Of a stretch of 64,000 bases of DNA, positions 54,983 through 63,493 are shown piece by piece. The notes under the pieces are model-generated. The model worked only from the letters and a program-made list of their open reading frames with translations. It made no database searches and was not told the DNA's origin. This DNA is from DATLNF01 sp963765815. Lineage in GTDB: Bacteria > Actinomycetota > Actinomycetes > BP-191. Location of the stretch: contig CAVXXT010000008.1 in assembly GCA_963765815.1 (NCBI GenBank), positions 682,001 through 746,000 on the forward strand, read 5' to 3'. Made by a program: the position numbers and the translations under genes. The stretch's first letter is position 1. Every line of letters starts with the position of its first letter.

Positions 54983-55576
54983 ATGCGGATCGTGCTCAGC
55001 GACTTCATCAGCCTGGACGGCGTCGTGCAGGCGCCCGGCGGCAAGAACGAGGACACCGACGGCGGCTTCGCCCACGGCGGCTGGTCGATGAAGTACTTCG
55101 ACGTCGACGCCATGGGCCCGGTGCTCGGCGAGGTGATGGAGAGGACCGAGGCGCTGCTGTTCGGCCGGCGTACCTGGCAGGCCATGGCCGGCGCGTGGCC
55201 GGAGCGGGCCGGCGACCCCTTCGCCGACCGGATGAACGAGATCCCCAAGTACGTCGTCTCGGGCACCCTGACCGACTCGGACCTGCACTGGAGCAACACC
55301 ACGCTGATCCCGGCCGGCGACGTCGTCGACGCGGTGCGGACGCTGAAGGAGCGCGACGGCGGTGACATCCAGGTGATGGGCAGCCCGACGCTCGCGCACA
55401 CGCTGATCAGCAACGACCTGGTCGACGAGTACCGGCTGATGGTCGAGCCGATCGTCCTCGGCGGCGGCAAGCGGCTCTTCCCCGACGACGGCGTCGCGCG
55501 CGGCCTCGAGCTCGTGTCGGCGACGCCCAGCAGCACCGGTGTCCAGATCTGCACCTACCGGCCAGCCGCCCCCTGA
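54983..55576 (+). CDS. Dihydrofolate reductase-like (RibD C-terminal domain) protein
   Basis: A 197-residue NADPH-dependent reductase-fold protein. It starts MRIVLSDFISLDGVVQAPGG and carries LLFGRRTWQAMAGAWPE near residue 55, IPKYVVSGTLTDSDLHWSNTTLI near 84, DIQVMGSPTLAHTLISNDLVDEYRLMVEPIVLGGGKRLF near 130-165, and a final VQICTY strand. These match the YyaP/YwjB-type DHFR family. The ATG was preferred over an upstream GTG because GGAG lies seven bases before it. Substrate unknown. Confidence 0.9.
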   Translation: MRIVLSDFISLDGVVQAPGGKNEDTDGGFAHGGWSMKYFDVDAMGPVLGEVMERTEALLFGRRTWQAMAGAWPERAGDPFADRMNEIPKYVVSGTLTDSDLHWSNTTLIPAGDVVDAVRTLKERDGGDIQVMGSPTLAHTLISNDLVDEYRLMVEPIVLGGGKRLFPDDGVARGLELVSATPSSTGVQICTYRPAAP

Positions 55577-55588
55577 TCCTCACGCCAA

Positions 55589-55637
55589 GATCATGAGCGA
55601 CTGCAGGCGCCAGAGGGCTGCGTAGGTGCTCATGATC
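55589..55637. repeat. Intergenic inverted repeat, GATC repeat family
   Basis: GATCATGAGC (55589-55598) and GCTCATGATC (55628-55637) are perfectly complementary. The spacer is 29 bases. The element follows the DHFR-like gene and precedes the Tad operon, where it may terminate transcription. It shares TCCACGATCATGAGC (reading the right arm backwards) with the tandem repeat near 48.7 kb. Confidence 0.7.
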
Positions 55638-55756
55638 GTGGAGTGAGCGTCGCCGCGGGGCGCGGTCGCGTCACACTCGTCACACCTGTCGCACTAGCGA
55701 TTCTTGAGGGCCATTCGCCGGATTCCGCACGTCGTCCACAGGCTCCGATCGGCGTA

Positions 55757-55785
55757 CTGACAGGTCCGATTTGCAGGAATAGCTT
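55757..55785 (+). promoter_or_regulatory. Promoter of the Tad pilus operon
   Basis: CTGACA (55757-55762) and TAGCTT (55780-55785) are separated by 17 bases, the optimal spacing, and the -10 box ends eight bases before the ATG of the CpaF-like gene. There is no Shine-Dalgarno sequence, so the transcript may be leaderless. Confidence 0.6.
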
Positions 55786-55793
55786 CGCCGCCT

Positions 55794-57023
55794 ATGGACG
55801 CGACGGGGGTCATCGAGCGCGAGGTCCGCGAGCTGGTACGCCGTCGCGGACTCGACCCCCAGACCGACACCGTCGCGATCCGCAAGATCGTCGACGACGT
55901 CATGGCCGACTACGACGAGCGGACGCTCACCTCGGCGATGCCGCCGGTCTCCGACCCCACCCGCGCCGCCCGCGATGTCTATGACTCGGTCGCCGGCTTC
56001 GGGCCGTTGCAGCGCTGGCTCGACGACCCGACGGTCGAGGAGATCTGGATCAACGAACCGGGCCGCGTCTTCGTCGCGCGTCGCGGCTGCAGCGAGCTGA
56101 CGACCACCGTCCTGACCAGCGGACAGGTGCAGGACCTCTGCGAGCGGATGCTCAAGAGCTCCGGGCGACGCGTTGACCTCAGCACGCCTTTCGTCGACGC
56201 GATGCTGCCCGACGGCAGCCGGCTGCACATCGTCATCCCGGACATCACCCGCCAGCACTGGTCCGTCAACATCCGCAAGTTCGTCGTCGCGGCGCGGTCG
56301 CTCGACGAGCTGGTCGCGTTCGGCACGCTCACCCCGCAGGCCGCGCGCTTCCTCGAGGCGAGTGTCGCCAGCGGGCTCAACGTGATCGTGGCGGGCGGCA
56401 CGCAGGCCGGCAAGACAACGCTGCTGAACTGCCTCGCGGCGGCCATCCCGGCGCGCGAGCGGGTCATCACGTGCGAAGAGGTCTTCGAGCTGCGGATCCC
56501 GCTGCCGGACGTGGTCTCGATGCAGACCCGGCAGGCCAACCTCGAGGGCACCGGCGAGGTGCGGCTCCGCCGGCTGGTCAAGGAGGCGCTGCGGATGCGC
56601 CCGGACCGCATCATCGTCGGCGAAGTGCGACAGGAGGAATGCCTCGACCTCCTCGTGGCCCTGAACAGCGGGCTTCCTGGCATGTGCTCGATCCACGCCA
56701 ACTCCGCGCGCGAGGCCGTCGTGAAGATGTGCACGCTGCCCCTGCTCGCGGGGGAGAACGTGAGCCACGCCTTCGTCGTCCCGACGGTCGCGTCGTGCAT
56801 CGACCTCGTCGTGCACTGCGAGACCGACGGACAGGGCCGCCGTCGCGTGCGCGAGGTCGTCGCCGTACCCGGTCGGGTCGAGGGCGACGTCGTCGAGACC
56901 GCGCAGATCTTCGCCACACGCGACGACCACCTGGTGCGCGCTGACGGCTACCCACCCCACCCGGACAGGTTCGCGCGGACCGGGCACGACCTCGCGCGCC
57001 TGCTCGCGCCTACCCGGGGCTGA
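55794..57023 (+). CDS. CpaF/TadA-type pilus assembly ATPase
   Basis: A 409-residue secretion ATPase that powers Flp pilus assembly at the inner membrane. The N-terminal helical part (to about 130) precedes the VirB11-like core: Walker A AGGTQAGKTTLLNCL near residue 200, Walker B RMRPDRIIVGEVRQEEC near 265, and the His-box MCSIHANSAREAVVK near 302. FVVPTVASCIDLVVHCE near 325 is also conserved. The TadB-like gene begins four bases after its stop. No other pilus ATPase lies in the window. Confidence 0.93.
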   Translation: MDATGVIEREVRELVRRRGLDPQTDTVAIRKIVDDVMADYDERTLTSAMPPVSDPTRAARDVYDSVAGFGPLQRWLDDPTVEEIWINEPGRVFVARRGCSELTTTVLTSGQVQDLCERMLKSSGRRVDLSTPFVDAMLPDGSRLHIVIPDITRQHWSVNIRKFVVAARSLDELVAFGTLTPQAARFLEASVASGLNVIVAGGTQAGKTTLLNCLAAAIPARERVITCEEVFELRIPLPDVVSMQTRQANLEGTGEVRLRRLVKEALRMRPDRIIVGEVRQEECLDLLVALNSGLPGMCSIHANSAREAVVKMCTLPLLAGENVSHAFVVPTVASCIDLVVHCETDGQGRRRVREVVAVPGRVEGDVVETAQIFATRDDHLVRADGYPPHPDRFARTGHDLARLLAPTRG

Positions 57024-57026
57024 GCC

Positions 57027-57890
57027 GTGGGCGTCGCGATCGGCCTGATGTTCGGCCTCGGCTGGTTCCTCGTCATCCGGTCGCGTACGCCGCGCCCCAT
57101 AGCCGCCGACAGCGCCGACCGGCTGACCTGGCACGCCCGCACGCAGGACCTGCTGCTGCAGGCCGGCATCGAGGGCGTGACGCCGGGCCAGCTCGTGGGC
57201 GCGTCGGCCGGGCTGTCGATCGTCGTGCTCGTCGTCATGCTCGGCGTCTCGCGCGTGCCCGTCATCGCCGTGGTGTTCGCCGCGATCGCGGCTGCCGCCC
57301 CGACCGCCGCGGTGCGCGGGCGGCGACGCAAGCGCACGGTCGAGCTGCGCGAGGTGTGGCCGGAGGCGGTCGACAACCTCACGTCGGCGATCCGCGCCGG
57401 CCTTTCGCTGCCGGAGGCGTTGGGCGCCCTGGGCACTCGTGGTCCGGAGACGCTGCGTCCGGCGTTCACCGCGTTCGCCGCCGACTACCGCGCCACCGGA
57501 CGCTTCGGTGACTGCCTCGACCGGCTCAAGGCGACGCTCGCCGACCCCGTCGGCGACCGCGTCGTCGAGTCGCTGCGGATGGCACGTGAGGTCGGCGGCA
57601 ACGACCTGGGCCGACTGCTCCGCACGCTGTCGGCGTTCCTGCGGGAGGAGGCGCGCACTCGCGCGGAGCTCGAGACCCGCCAGGGATGGACGGTCAACGC
57701 CGCTCGAATGGCGCTCGCGTCGCCGTGGGCGCTGCTGCTCCTGCTCTCCACGCGACCGGCAGCCGTCGAGGCCTACCGGTCGACCGCCGGTGCCGTCGTC
57801 CTGATCGGCGGCGGCGCGGTGTCGCTGCTCGCATACCGGGTGATGCTGCGGATCGCGCTGCTGCCGACCGAGAGTCGAGTGCTGCGATGA
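57027..57890 (+). CDS. TadB-like type II secretion F-domain membrane protein
   Basis: A 287-residue membrane platform protein for the Tad pilus. N-terminal helix (IGLMFGLGWFLVIRSR), two more helices near 65-95 (LSIVVLVVMLGVSRVPVIAVVFAAIAAAAPTAAV), then the T2SSF domain (EAVDNLTSAIRAGLSLPEALGALGTRGPE near 112-140) and C-terminal helices near 225-275. It starts at GTG and overlaps the TadC-like start (ATGA). It anchors the CpaF-like ATPase and pilin subunits at the inner membrane. Confidence 0.88.
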   Translation: MGVAIGLMFGLGWFLVIRSRTPRPIAADSADRLTWHARTQDLLLQAGIEGVTPGQLVGASAGLSIVVLVVMLGVSRVPVIAVVFAAIAAAAPTAAVRGRRRKRTVELREVWPEAVDNLTSAIRAGLSLPEALGALGTRGPETLRPAFTAFAADYRATGRFGDCLDRLKATLADPVGDRVVESLRMAREVGGNDLGRLLRTLSAFLREEARTRAELETRQGWTVNAARMALASPWALLLLLSTRPAAVEAYRSTAGAVVLIGGGAVSLLAYRVMLRIALLPTESRVLR

Positions 57891-58828
57891 GCGGTACGAC
57901 GGCCGGCGTCACCATCGGCCTGCTCGCTGGACTCGGCGTCTGGCTGGTCGTCGTCTACTCGCCGCCGATGCGCCGTCTCACGTTCGACGACCGGCTCGCG
58001 CCGTACCTCCGTGACGCGCCGAGGCCGTCCCGGCTCTTGGCCGGCTCCGACACGTTGACCCCCTTCCCGACACTCGAGCGGATCCTCGCGCCGGTGCTCG
58101 GCGATCTCATCCACCACCTCGACCGCTGGCTCGGCGGCGCGGCGTCGATCCGCCGGCGCCTCGTGCAGGCCGGACGCGGCATGACGCTCGAGGAGTTCCG
58201 CGCGGAGCAGGTCGTCTGGGGCGCGATCGGGCTGCTCTGCGGGCTGGCCGTCGTGACGTTGAGCATCGCCACGCGAAGTGGGCCTCCAGCGCTTGCACTG
58301 GTGCTGCTCTGCCTCGGCACGGCGTTGTTCGGCGTGCTGGCGCGCGACCATCACCTGACGAGCGAGGTCCGCAAGCGCGAGGAGCGGATGCTCGCCGAGT
58401 TCCCGACCATCGCCGAGCTGCTCGCTCTCGCAGTCACCGCCGGTGAAGGTGCGATCGGCGCGCTGGAGCGGGTCTGCCGGATCAGCGCCGGCGAGCTCGC
58501 CCGAGAGCTGCGGCACGCGCTCGCCGAGGCGCGCACCGGCGCCTCTCTCGTCCAGGCCCTCGAAGGTGTCGCAGCGCGAACGTCGCTTACCCCACTCGCG
58601 CGTTTCGTCGACGGGGTCGCCGTCGCCGTCGAGCGCGGTACGCCGCTGGCCGAGGTGCTGCGTGCGCAGGCGGTCGACGTACGCGAAGCGGGGAAGCGCC
58701 GGCTGCTGGAGTCGGGCGGCAAGCGGGAGATCGGGATGCTCGTCCCGGTCGTGTTCTTCGTGCTCCCCGTGACGATCGTCTTCGCGCTGTTCCCGGGTTT
58801 CTACGGCTTCCGTCTCATCGGCTCGTGA
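57887..58828 (+). CDS. TadC-like type II secretion F-domain membrane protein
   Basis: A 313-residue partner of TadB with an N-terminal helix (VTIGLLAGLGVWLVVVYSPP), a pair of helices near 105-145, and the T2SSF domain in FPTIAELLALAVTAGEGAIGALERVC near 172-200. The C-terminal helix (IGMLVPVVFFVLPVTIVFALFPGFYG) closes it. TadB and TadC together form the inner membrane platform of the Flp/Tad pilus. It begins with ATG overlapping the TadB-like stop and overlaps the longer of two possible starts of the pilin gene. Confidence 0.88.
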   Translation: MSGTTAGVTIGLLAGLGVWLVVVYSPPMRRLTFDDRLAPYLRDAPRPSRLLAGSDTLTPFPTLERILAPVLGDLIHHLDRWLGGAASIRRRLVQAGRGMTLEEFRAEQVVWGAIGLLCGLAVVTLSIATRSGPPALALVLLCLGTALFGVLARDHHLTSEVRKREERMLAEFPTIAELLALAVTAGEGAIGALERVCRISAGELARELRHALAEARTGASLVQALEGVAARTSLTPLARFVDGVAVAVERGTPLAEVLRAQAVDVREAGKRRLLESGGKREIGMLVPVVFFVLPVTIVFALFPGFYGFRLIGS

Positions 58829-58842
58829 CGAGGGGGTTCGAC

Positions 58843-59052
58843 ATGCTCGATGCACTGCGCCGCCGGCTCAGCCACGGTGGCAACGACCGGGGCGACGTCC
58901 CAGGGTGGGTGCTCATCACGCTGATGACCGCGGTCATCGTCGCGGCGCTCTGGACGTTCGCCGAAGGTGCCCTCACCGGCATCCTCGAGGACGCGCTGTG
59001 CACAATCGGCGTACGCGACTCGGCTGCGTCGTGCCAGTCCGGCGCCACCTGA
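58843..59052 (+). CDS. Flp-type pilin (small subunit)
   Basis: A 69-residue protein. The ATG chosen follows GAGGGGG by seven bases; a GTG start 18 bases earlier is less likely. A charged 21-residue leader (MLDALRRRLSHGGNDRGDVPG) precedes one hydrophobic helix (WVLITLMTAVIVAALWTFAEGAL). The order and size fit the Flp major pilin slot in actinobacterial Tad operons (the DUF4244-like protein). The usual Gly/Glu5 processing motif is not clear. Two Cys at the C-terminus (ALCTIGVRDSAASCQ) may form a disulfide. Confidence 0.75.
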   Translation: MLDALRRRLSHGGNDRGDVPGWVLITLMTAVIVAALWTFAEGALTGILEDALCTIGVRDSAASCQSGAT

Positions 59053-59444
59053 CCACGACCGCGAGGCGGGACGACGGCTCGGCTCCGGTCGAGTTCGTGC
59101 TGGTCGGCACGCTCGTGGTGTTCCTGTTCCTCGGCGTGCTGCAGCTCGGACTGCTGCTGCACATGCGCAACGTCGTCGTCGCCAGCGCGAGTGAGGCGGC
59201 GCGCGCCGCGGCGCACGCGGACGCGAGCTGCCGGGACGGCGTCGCGCGGTTCGAGCAGCTGGTCGGCGACTCGCTCTCACCTGCGGTGCTCGCCGGCGTA
59301 CGACGACCGGTGCGCTGCGGGCCGGACGGCGATGCGCCGGACGTGGTTCGGCTCACCGTGGACGTCGACCTTCCGTTGGTCTTCCTGCCGTTCGGTTCCG
59401 TGTCGGTGACGGCGACCGGCCGTGCCGTGCAGGAGGGCCGATGA
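59031..59444 (+). CDS. TadE-like pilus minor subunit
   Basis: A 137-residue protein from a GTG that overlaps the previous gene by 22 bases. The N-terminus RRDDGSAPVEFVLVGTLVVFLFLGVLQLGLLLHMRN is the TadE signature: a short basic leader, the G--xVEF motif with Glu5, and a membrane helix. The extracytoplasmic C-terminal part (CRDGVARFEQLVGDS; VRLTVDVDLPLVFLPFGSVSV) has two Cys. TadE-like pseudopilins are thought to cap or prime the pilus. The next gene overlaps it by four bases (ATGA). Confidence 0.82.
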   Translation: MPVRRHLTTTARRDDGSAPVEFVLVGTLVVFLFLGVLQLGLLLHMRNVVVASASEAARAAAHADASCRDGVARFEQLVGDSLSPAVLAGVRRPVRCGPDGDAPDVVRLTVDVDLPLVFLPFGSVSVTATGRAVQEGR

Positions 59445-59887
59445 CGCGGATCAAGACGGGCGACGACGGCACGGCGCTGGTCGAGTTCACCTACTTGTCC
59501 GTGCTTCTTCTCATCCCGCTCGTCTACGTGATGCTGCTGGTGTTCTCGCTGCAGCGAGCGGCGTTCGCGGTGAGCGCCGCGGCGCGCGAGGCCGGCCGCG
59601 CTTACGTCACCGCCGACAGCGATGCGAGCGGGCGCGTTCGCGCGGAGCGCTCGGTCGAGCTCACGCTGGCGGACCACCGGATCGACGGCGGGACACTCCA
59701 GATCGACCCTCCCGCCGTCCTGTCCGGGACTGCGCCGGGGCTGCCGCCGACGCGCGGCGTGCAGGTGCGGGTGCGCCACGTCGTACGGCTGCCCGTCTTC
59801 GGAGATCTCTTCGGTCGACTGCGCCTCGGCTCGATCCCGGTGACCGGAGAGCACTTCGCCACCTTCGACACCTATCGCGCGCGATGA
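59441..59887 (+). CDS. TadE-like pilus minor subunit, second copy
   Basis: A 148-residue pseudopilin-like protein. DDGTALVEFTYLSVLLLIPLVYVMLLVFSLQRA near the start shows the G-x-x-L-V-E-F signature with Glu5, like the previous gene. The following region (AAREAGRAYVTADSDASGRVRAERS) and the extracytoplasmic RGVQVRVRHVVRLPVFGDLFGRLRL are typical of the family. Two consecutive TadE-like genes are usual in actinobacterial Tad operons. It overlaps both neighbours by four bases. Confidence 0.8.
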   Translation: MTRIKTGDDGTALVEFTYLSVLLLIPLVYVMLLVFSLQRAAFAVSAAAREAGRAYVTADSDASGRVRAERSVELTLADHRIDGGTLQIDPPAVLSGTAPGLPPTRGVQVRVRHVVRLPVFGDLFGRLRLGSIPVTGEHFATFDTYRAR

Positions 59888-60303
59888 CTCGGCGAACCCG
59901 AGGCGACGACGGGACGCTGACGATCCTGGTGATCGGCTTCACCGCGATCGCCACGCTCATGGTTGTGCTGACCACCAGCGTCTCCGCGGTCTACCTCGCC
60001 CGGCGCGAGCTGGTGTCGACCGTGGACGGCGCGGCGGTGGCGGCAGCGCAGCAGGTCGACGCGGACACGGCGTACCGCGAGGGGCTCGGCGCCCGGCTCC
60101 CGCTGCGCGTCGCCGGCGTGGAGGCCGTGGTCGCGGACATCGCGCGGCGCAACCCCGACGTCCGGTTCGCGGTGCCGCGAGTCCTCGACGACGCCGTCGT
60201 CGTGGCGGCCGAGCGAGTTGTCGACCTCCGCTTCGCCCGCGTCCTCGGAGTGCGCTCGTGGACCGTCCGGGCCAGGGCCCGCGCGCAGGCGCCGCTCCGG
60301 TAG
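59884..60303 (+). CDS. TadG-like (Rv3654c-type) pilus-associated protein
   Basis: A 139-residue protein with the short N-terminal helix RGDDGTLTILVIGFTAIATLMVVLTTSVSAVYLARREL, typical of the TadE/TadG-like proteins at the end of these operons. The usual Glu after the Gly is replaced, so it may not be processed as a pilin. The remainder is an extracytoplasmic alpha/beta stretch (VSTVDGAAVAAAQQVDADTAYREG). In M. tuberculosis the equivalent gene (Rv3654c) also closes the Tad cluster. The ATG overlaps the previous stop. Confidence 0.75.
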   Translation: MTRRTRGDDGTLTILVIGFTAIATLMVVLTTSVSAVYLARRELVSTVDGAAVAAAQQVDADTAYREGLGARLPLRVAGVEAVVADIARRNPDVRFAVPRVLDDAVVVAAERVVDLRFARVLGVRSWTVRARARAQAPLR

Positions 60304-60383
60304 CAAACCCGGGTCGGCGCCGCTTCACATCGCCCCGGACGGGGCATGGCTAGGGGAACATCCACCACGCCGAGAGGTCACCC

Positions 60384-60575
60384 ATGACCAGCGCCGCCGC
60401 ACTCCTCGCCCAGACCAAGACCGGCGAGCTCGAGGTCAATCTCACCCTGCCCGGCGTGCTCGCGCTCGTCGTCGGCGTGCTGATCCTGATCCGGCCGAAG
60501 CTGCTCAACTACCTGGTCGCCTTCTACCTGATCGCGGTCGGCCTGATCCTCATCTTCGACATCACCATCGGCTGA
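60384..60575 (+). CDS. DUF3096 small membrane protein
   Basis: A 63-residue protein. LTLPGVLALVVGVLILIRPKLLNYLVAFYLIAVGLILIF is the two-helix hairpin (with a conserved RPKLLNY turn) that defines the DUF3096 family. It follows GAGAGG by seven bases. Its function is unknown; the size and hydrophobicity suggest a helper or stress-related membrane peptide. It converges on the esterase gene four bases away. Confidence 0.82.
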   Translation: MTSAAALLAQTKTGELEVNLTLPGVLALVVGVLILIRPKLLNYLVAFYLIAVGLILIFDITIG

Positions 60576-60579
60576 TCAG

Positions 60580-61353
60580 CTAGCCGGCGCCCTCGGCACG
60601 CACCCCGGCGCACTCCGGCGGCGGCGGCGCCGTCGGGAGACGGTCGTCGAGCGCGCGTACGACGAGGCCGACCGGGAGCGGGTCGCGGCCGATGCTGCCG
60701 TGGCCCACGGTCGAGTCCGGGCACACGTCCTGCAGCAGGATGTTGAGCGCGCCGTCGAGCGATGCCGAGTCGACCGGCTCGACGGTGCGGTCGAGCGAGG
60801 TGCGCAGCGTCACCCAGGTAGGTCCGTCCGGTGTCTCGTCGCCGTCGTTGAGCTCCAGCAGGAACGGTGAGCCCGGCCGCAGCTCGAGGCAGGCGCCGAT
60901 GCACCGCGACGCGTCGACGAGTCCGGCCAGCGTCGCGCCGTGGTGCGGCGAGGCGATCGTGACGACGTGGTCGACCCGCGAGGCTCCGCCGTACTGCTCG
61001 ATCCACGCCCGTACGACGACGCCGCCGAGCGAGTAGCCCACCAGGTCGACCCGGCCGGCCACCGGCGTCAGTGCCGTCTCCAGCGCGGCGGCCGACTCGG
61101 CGATCGGCACGACGCCGCGCAGCGGCAGCGCGACGACCAGCGTCTGCCGTCCCGCCGCTCGCAGCCGAGCGGAGAGCGCCGTCATGTCCGAGGGGTCTCC
61201 GCCGAGCCCGTGCACGAGCACGACAACCGGCGCCGCACTCCGCGACGACGCGGCCGGCACCGGACGCGGCCTCGCGGCGGGACCACTACACGCGGCCAGA
61301 AAGCAGCCGAGGACACCGGCCGCGGCGACGGCGACGGCGCGGGAAGGGTGCAC
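60580..61353 (-). CDS. Secreted lipoprotein esterase (alpha/beta hydrolase)
   Basis: A 257-residue protein. I chose the GTG that gives VHPSRAVAVAAAGVLGCFLAACSGP, a signal peptide with lipobox LAAC (Cys at about residue 22). VVVLVHGLGGDPSDM near residue 45 is the oxyanion region. GYSLGG is the nucleophile elbow near 107, and the later His lies in VGHGSIG near 220. SPHHGATLAGLVDASRC near 138 is the lipase-typical HxG stretch. It should be anchored outside the cell and cleave lipid or ester substrates. A longer upstream frame exists but lacks the lipoprotein signal. Confidence 0.85.
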   Translation of the reverse strand: MHPSRAVAVAAAGVLGCFLAACSGPAARPRPVPAASSRSAAPVVVLVHGLGGDPSDMTALSARLRAAGRQTLVVALPLRGVVPIAESAAALETALTPVAGRVDLVGYSLGGVVVRAWIEQYGGASRVDHVVTIASPHHGATLAGLVDASRCIGACLELRPGSPFLLELNDGDETPDGPTWVTLRTSLDRTVEPVDSASLDGALNILLQDVCPDSTVGHGSIGRDPLPVGLVVRALDDRLPTAPPPPECAGVRAEGAG

Positions 61354-61457
61354 CGCTCCATAGAAGCCGTCCGACCTCGCCGGTGCGAGGCGAACCGGCC
61401 CATCGCCTTCGGGCTCTTGATCGCGAACACACCCGCTGGAACGGAGTCGACGACGCG

Positions 61458-62234
61458 ATGAGAGGTGCACTGGCCCTGGCGGCGGTCGTCGTGGTGGGAC
61501 TGCTTCCCGGTACGCCGATCGCTACGAGTCATGCAAAGCCGTCGTACCTCGACTGCCTGCAGCCGGTGCCGGACACCAAGGCGATGCAGGCCTTCGCCGC
61601 CGATCCGACCACCACGGTCGCGGACGTCGACGTGCAGATCCTGCTCGACGAGATCCCCCGCGCGCTGGCCGTCGAGTACATGACCGAGGTGACGCAGATC
61701 TACGCCGCGCTGGGCATCCGGATGCGCGTCGCCTACCGCACCGTGAAGTTCAAGGCGCTGCCCGACGACACCTACGAAGTGGGCGTCGCCGCCCTGATAG
61801 AGCAGGCCCGCGCTCTCTACGGCGGCGAACGACCATCCGGCGTCGAGGTCGTGCACGTGCTCTCGGTGCACAAGTACGGCGGCGGCACGTCCGACTGCGT
61901 CGGCGGCGTCCGCTACCCCGAGCGCGGCTTCTCGGCGGCGCAGGCGACCTGGGAGTTCCCGCAGATGTTCGCGCCGGTCCCGGTCCGCACCGTCGCGCAC
62001 GCGAGCGCCCTCCTCCATGCGCACGAGATCGGCCACACCCTCGGCGGGCACCACCACTTCGGCAACTGCGTCCAAGGCGTGACCCCGTCCGACGTGACCG
62101 GGGGGCCGGAGCTCAGTCACTGCACGGTCATGGCCAGTGGTGCGCACGGCGCTCCGATGTGGGCGCAGTCACACGAGTTCGACTCGATCAACGCCGTGAT
62201 CATCCGCGGCCACGCCCTGGCCTACGCCTCCTGA
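61458..62234 (+). CDS. Secreted zinc metalloprotease (metzincin-like)
   Basis: A 258-residue protein with a signal peptide (LALAAVVVVGLLPGTPIATSHA). The HExxHxxxxxH motif of metzincins is intact as HEIGHTLGGHHH near residue 192. A conserved Met follows in CTVMASGAHG, in the position of a Met-turn. Cys in FGNCVQG and LSHCTVM near it may form a disulfide. The middle (VVHVLSVHKYGGGTSDCVGGVRYPERG) is typical of the astacin/reprolysin-type fold. Its substrate is unknown. It stands alone, divergent by 104 bases from the lipoprotein esterase gene. Confidence 0.85.
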   Translation: MRGALALAAVVVVGLLPGTPIATSHAKPSYLDCLQPVPDTKAMQAFAADPTTTVADVDVQILLDEIPRALAVEYMTEVTQIYAALGIRMRVAYRTVKFKALPDDTYEVGVAALIEQARALYGGERPSGVEVVHVLSVHKYGGGTSDCVGGVRYPERGFSAAQATWEFPQMFAPVPVRTVAHASALLHAHEIGHTLGGHHHFGNCVQGVTPSDVTGGPELSHCTVMASGAHGAPMWAQSHEFDSINAVIIRGHALAYAS

Positions 62235-62246
62235 CCCTGGCGCCGC

Positions 62247-62306
62247 CAGCAAGATCCTGGCGTTCAGGGTGCGGGCCAGACGGCAGCGAAAGCCAGGATC
62301 TTGCTG
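62247..62306. repeat. Perfect inverted repeat, GATC repeat family
   Basis: CAGCAAGATCCTGGC (62247-62261) is perfectly complementary to GCCAGGATCTTGCTG (62292-62306), with a 30-base loop. It lies between the metalloprotease gene and prfB and may terminate the former. It shares AAGATCCTG with the element near 47.5 kb and GCAAGATC with that near 44.7 kb. Confidence 0.8.
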
Positions 62307-62365
62307 AGGGGCAGGGCCGGTAGGCTCGGGGGACCCCACCCCCAGCACGTAGGAGAAGCGCCGCC

Positions 62366-63475
<1,110 letters not shown>

Positions 63476-63493
63476 TGCTGTCCGCCGGCTGAC

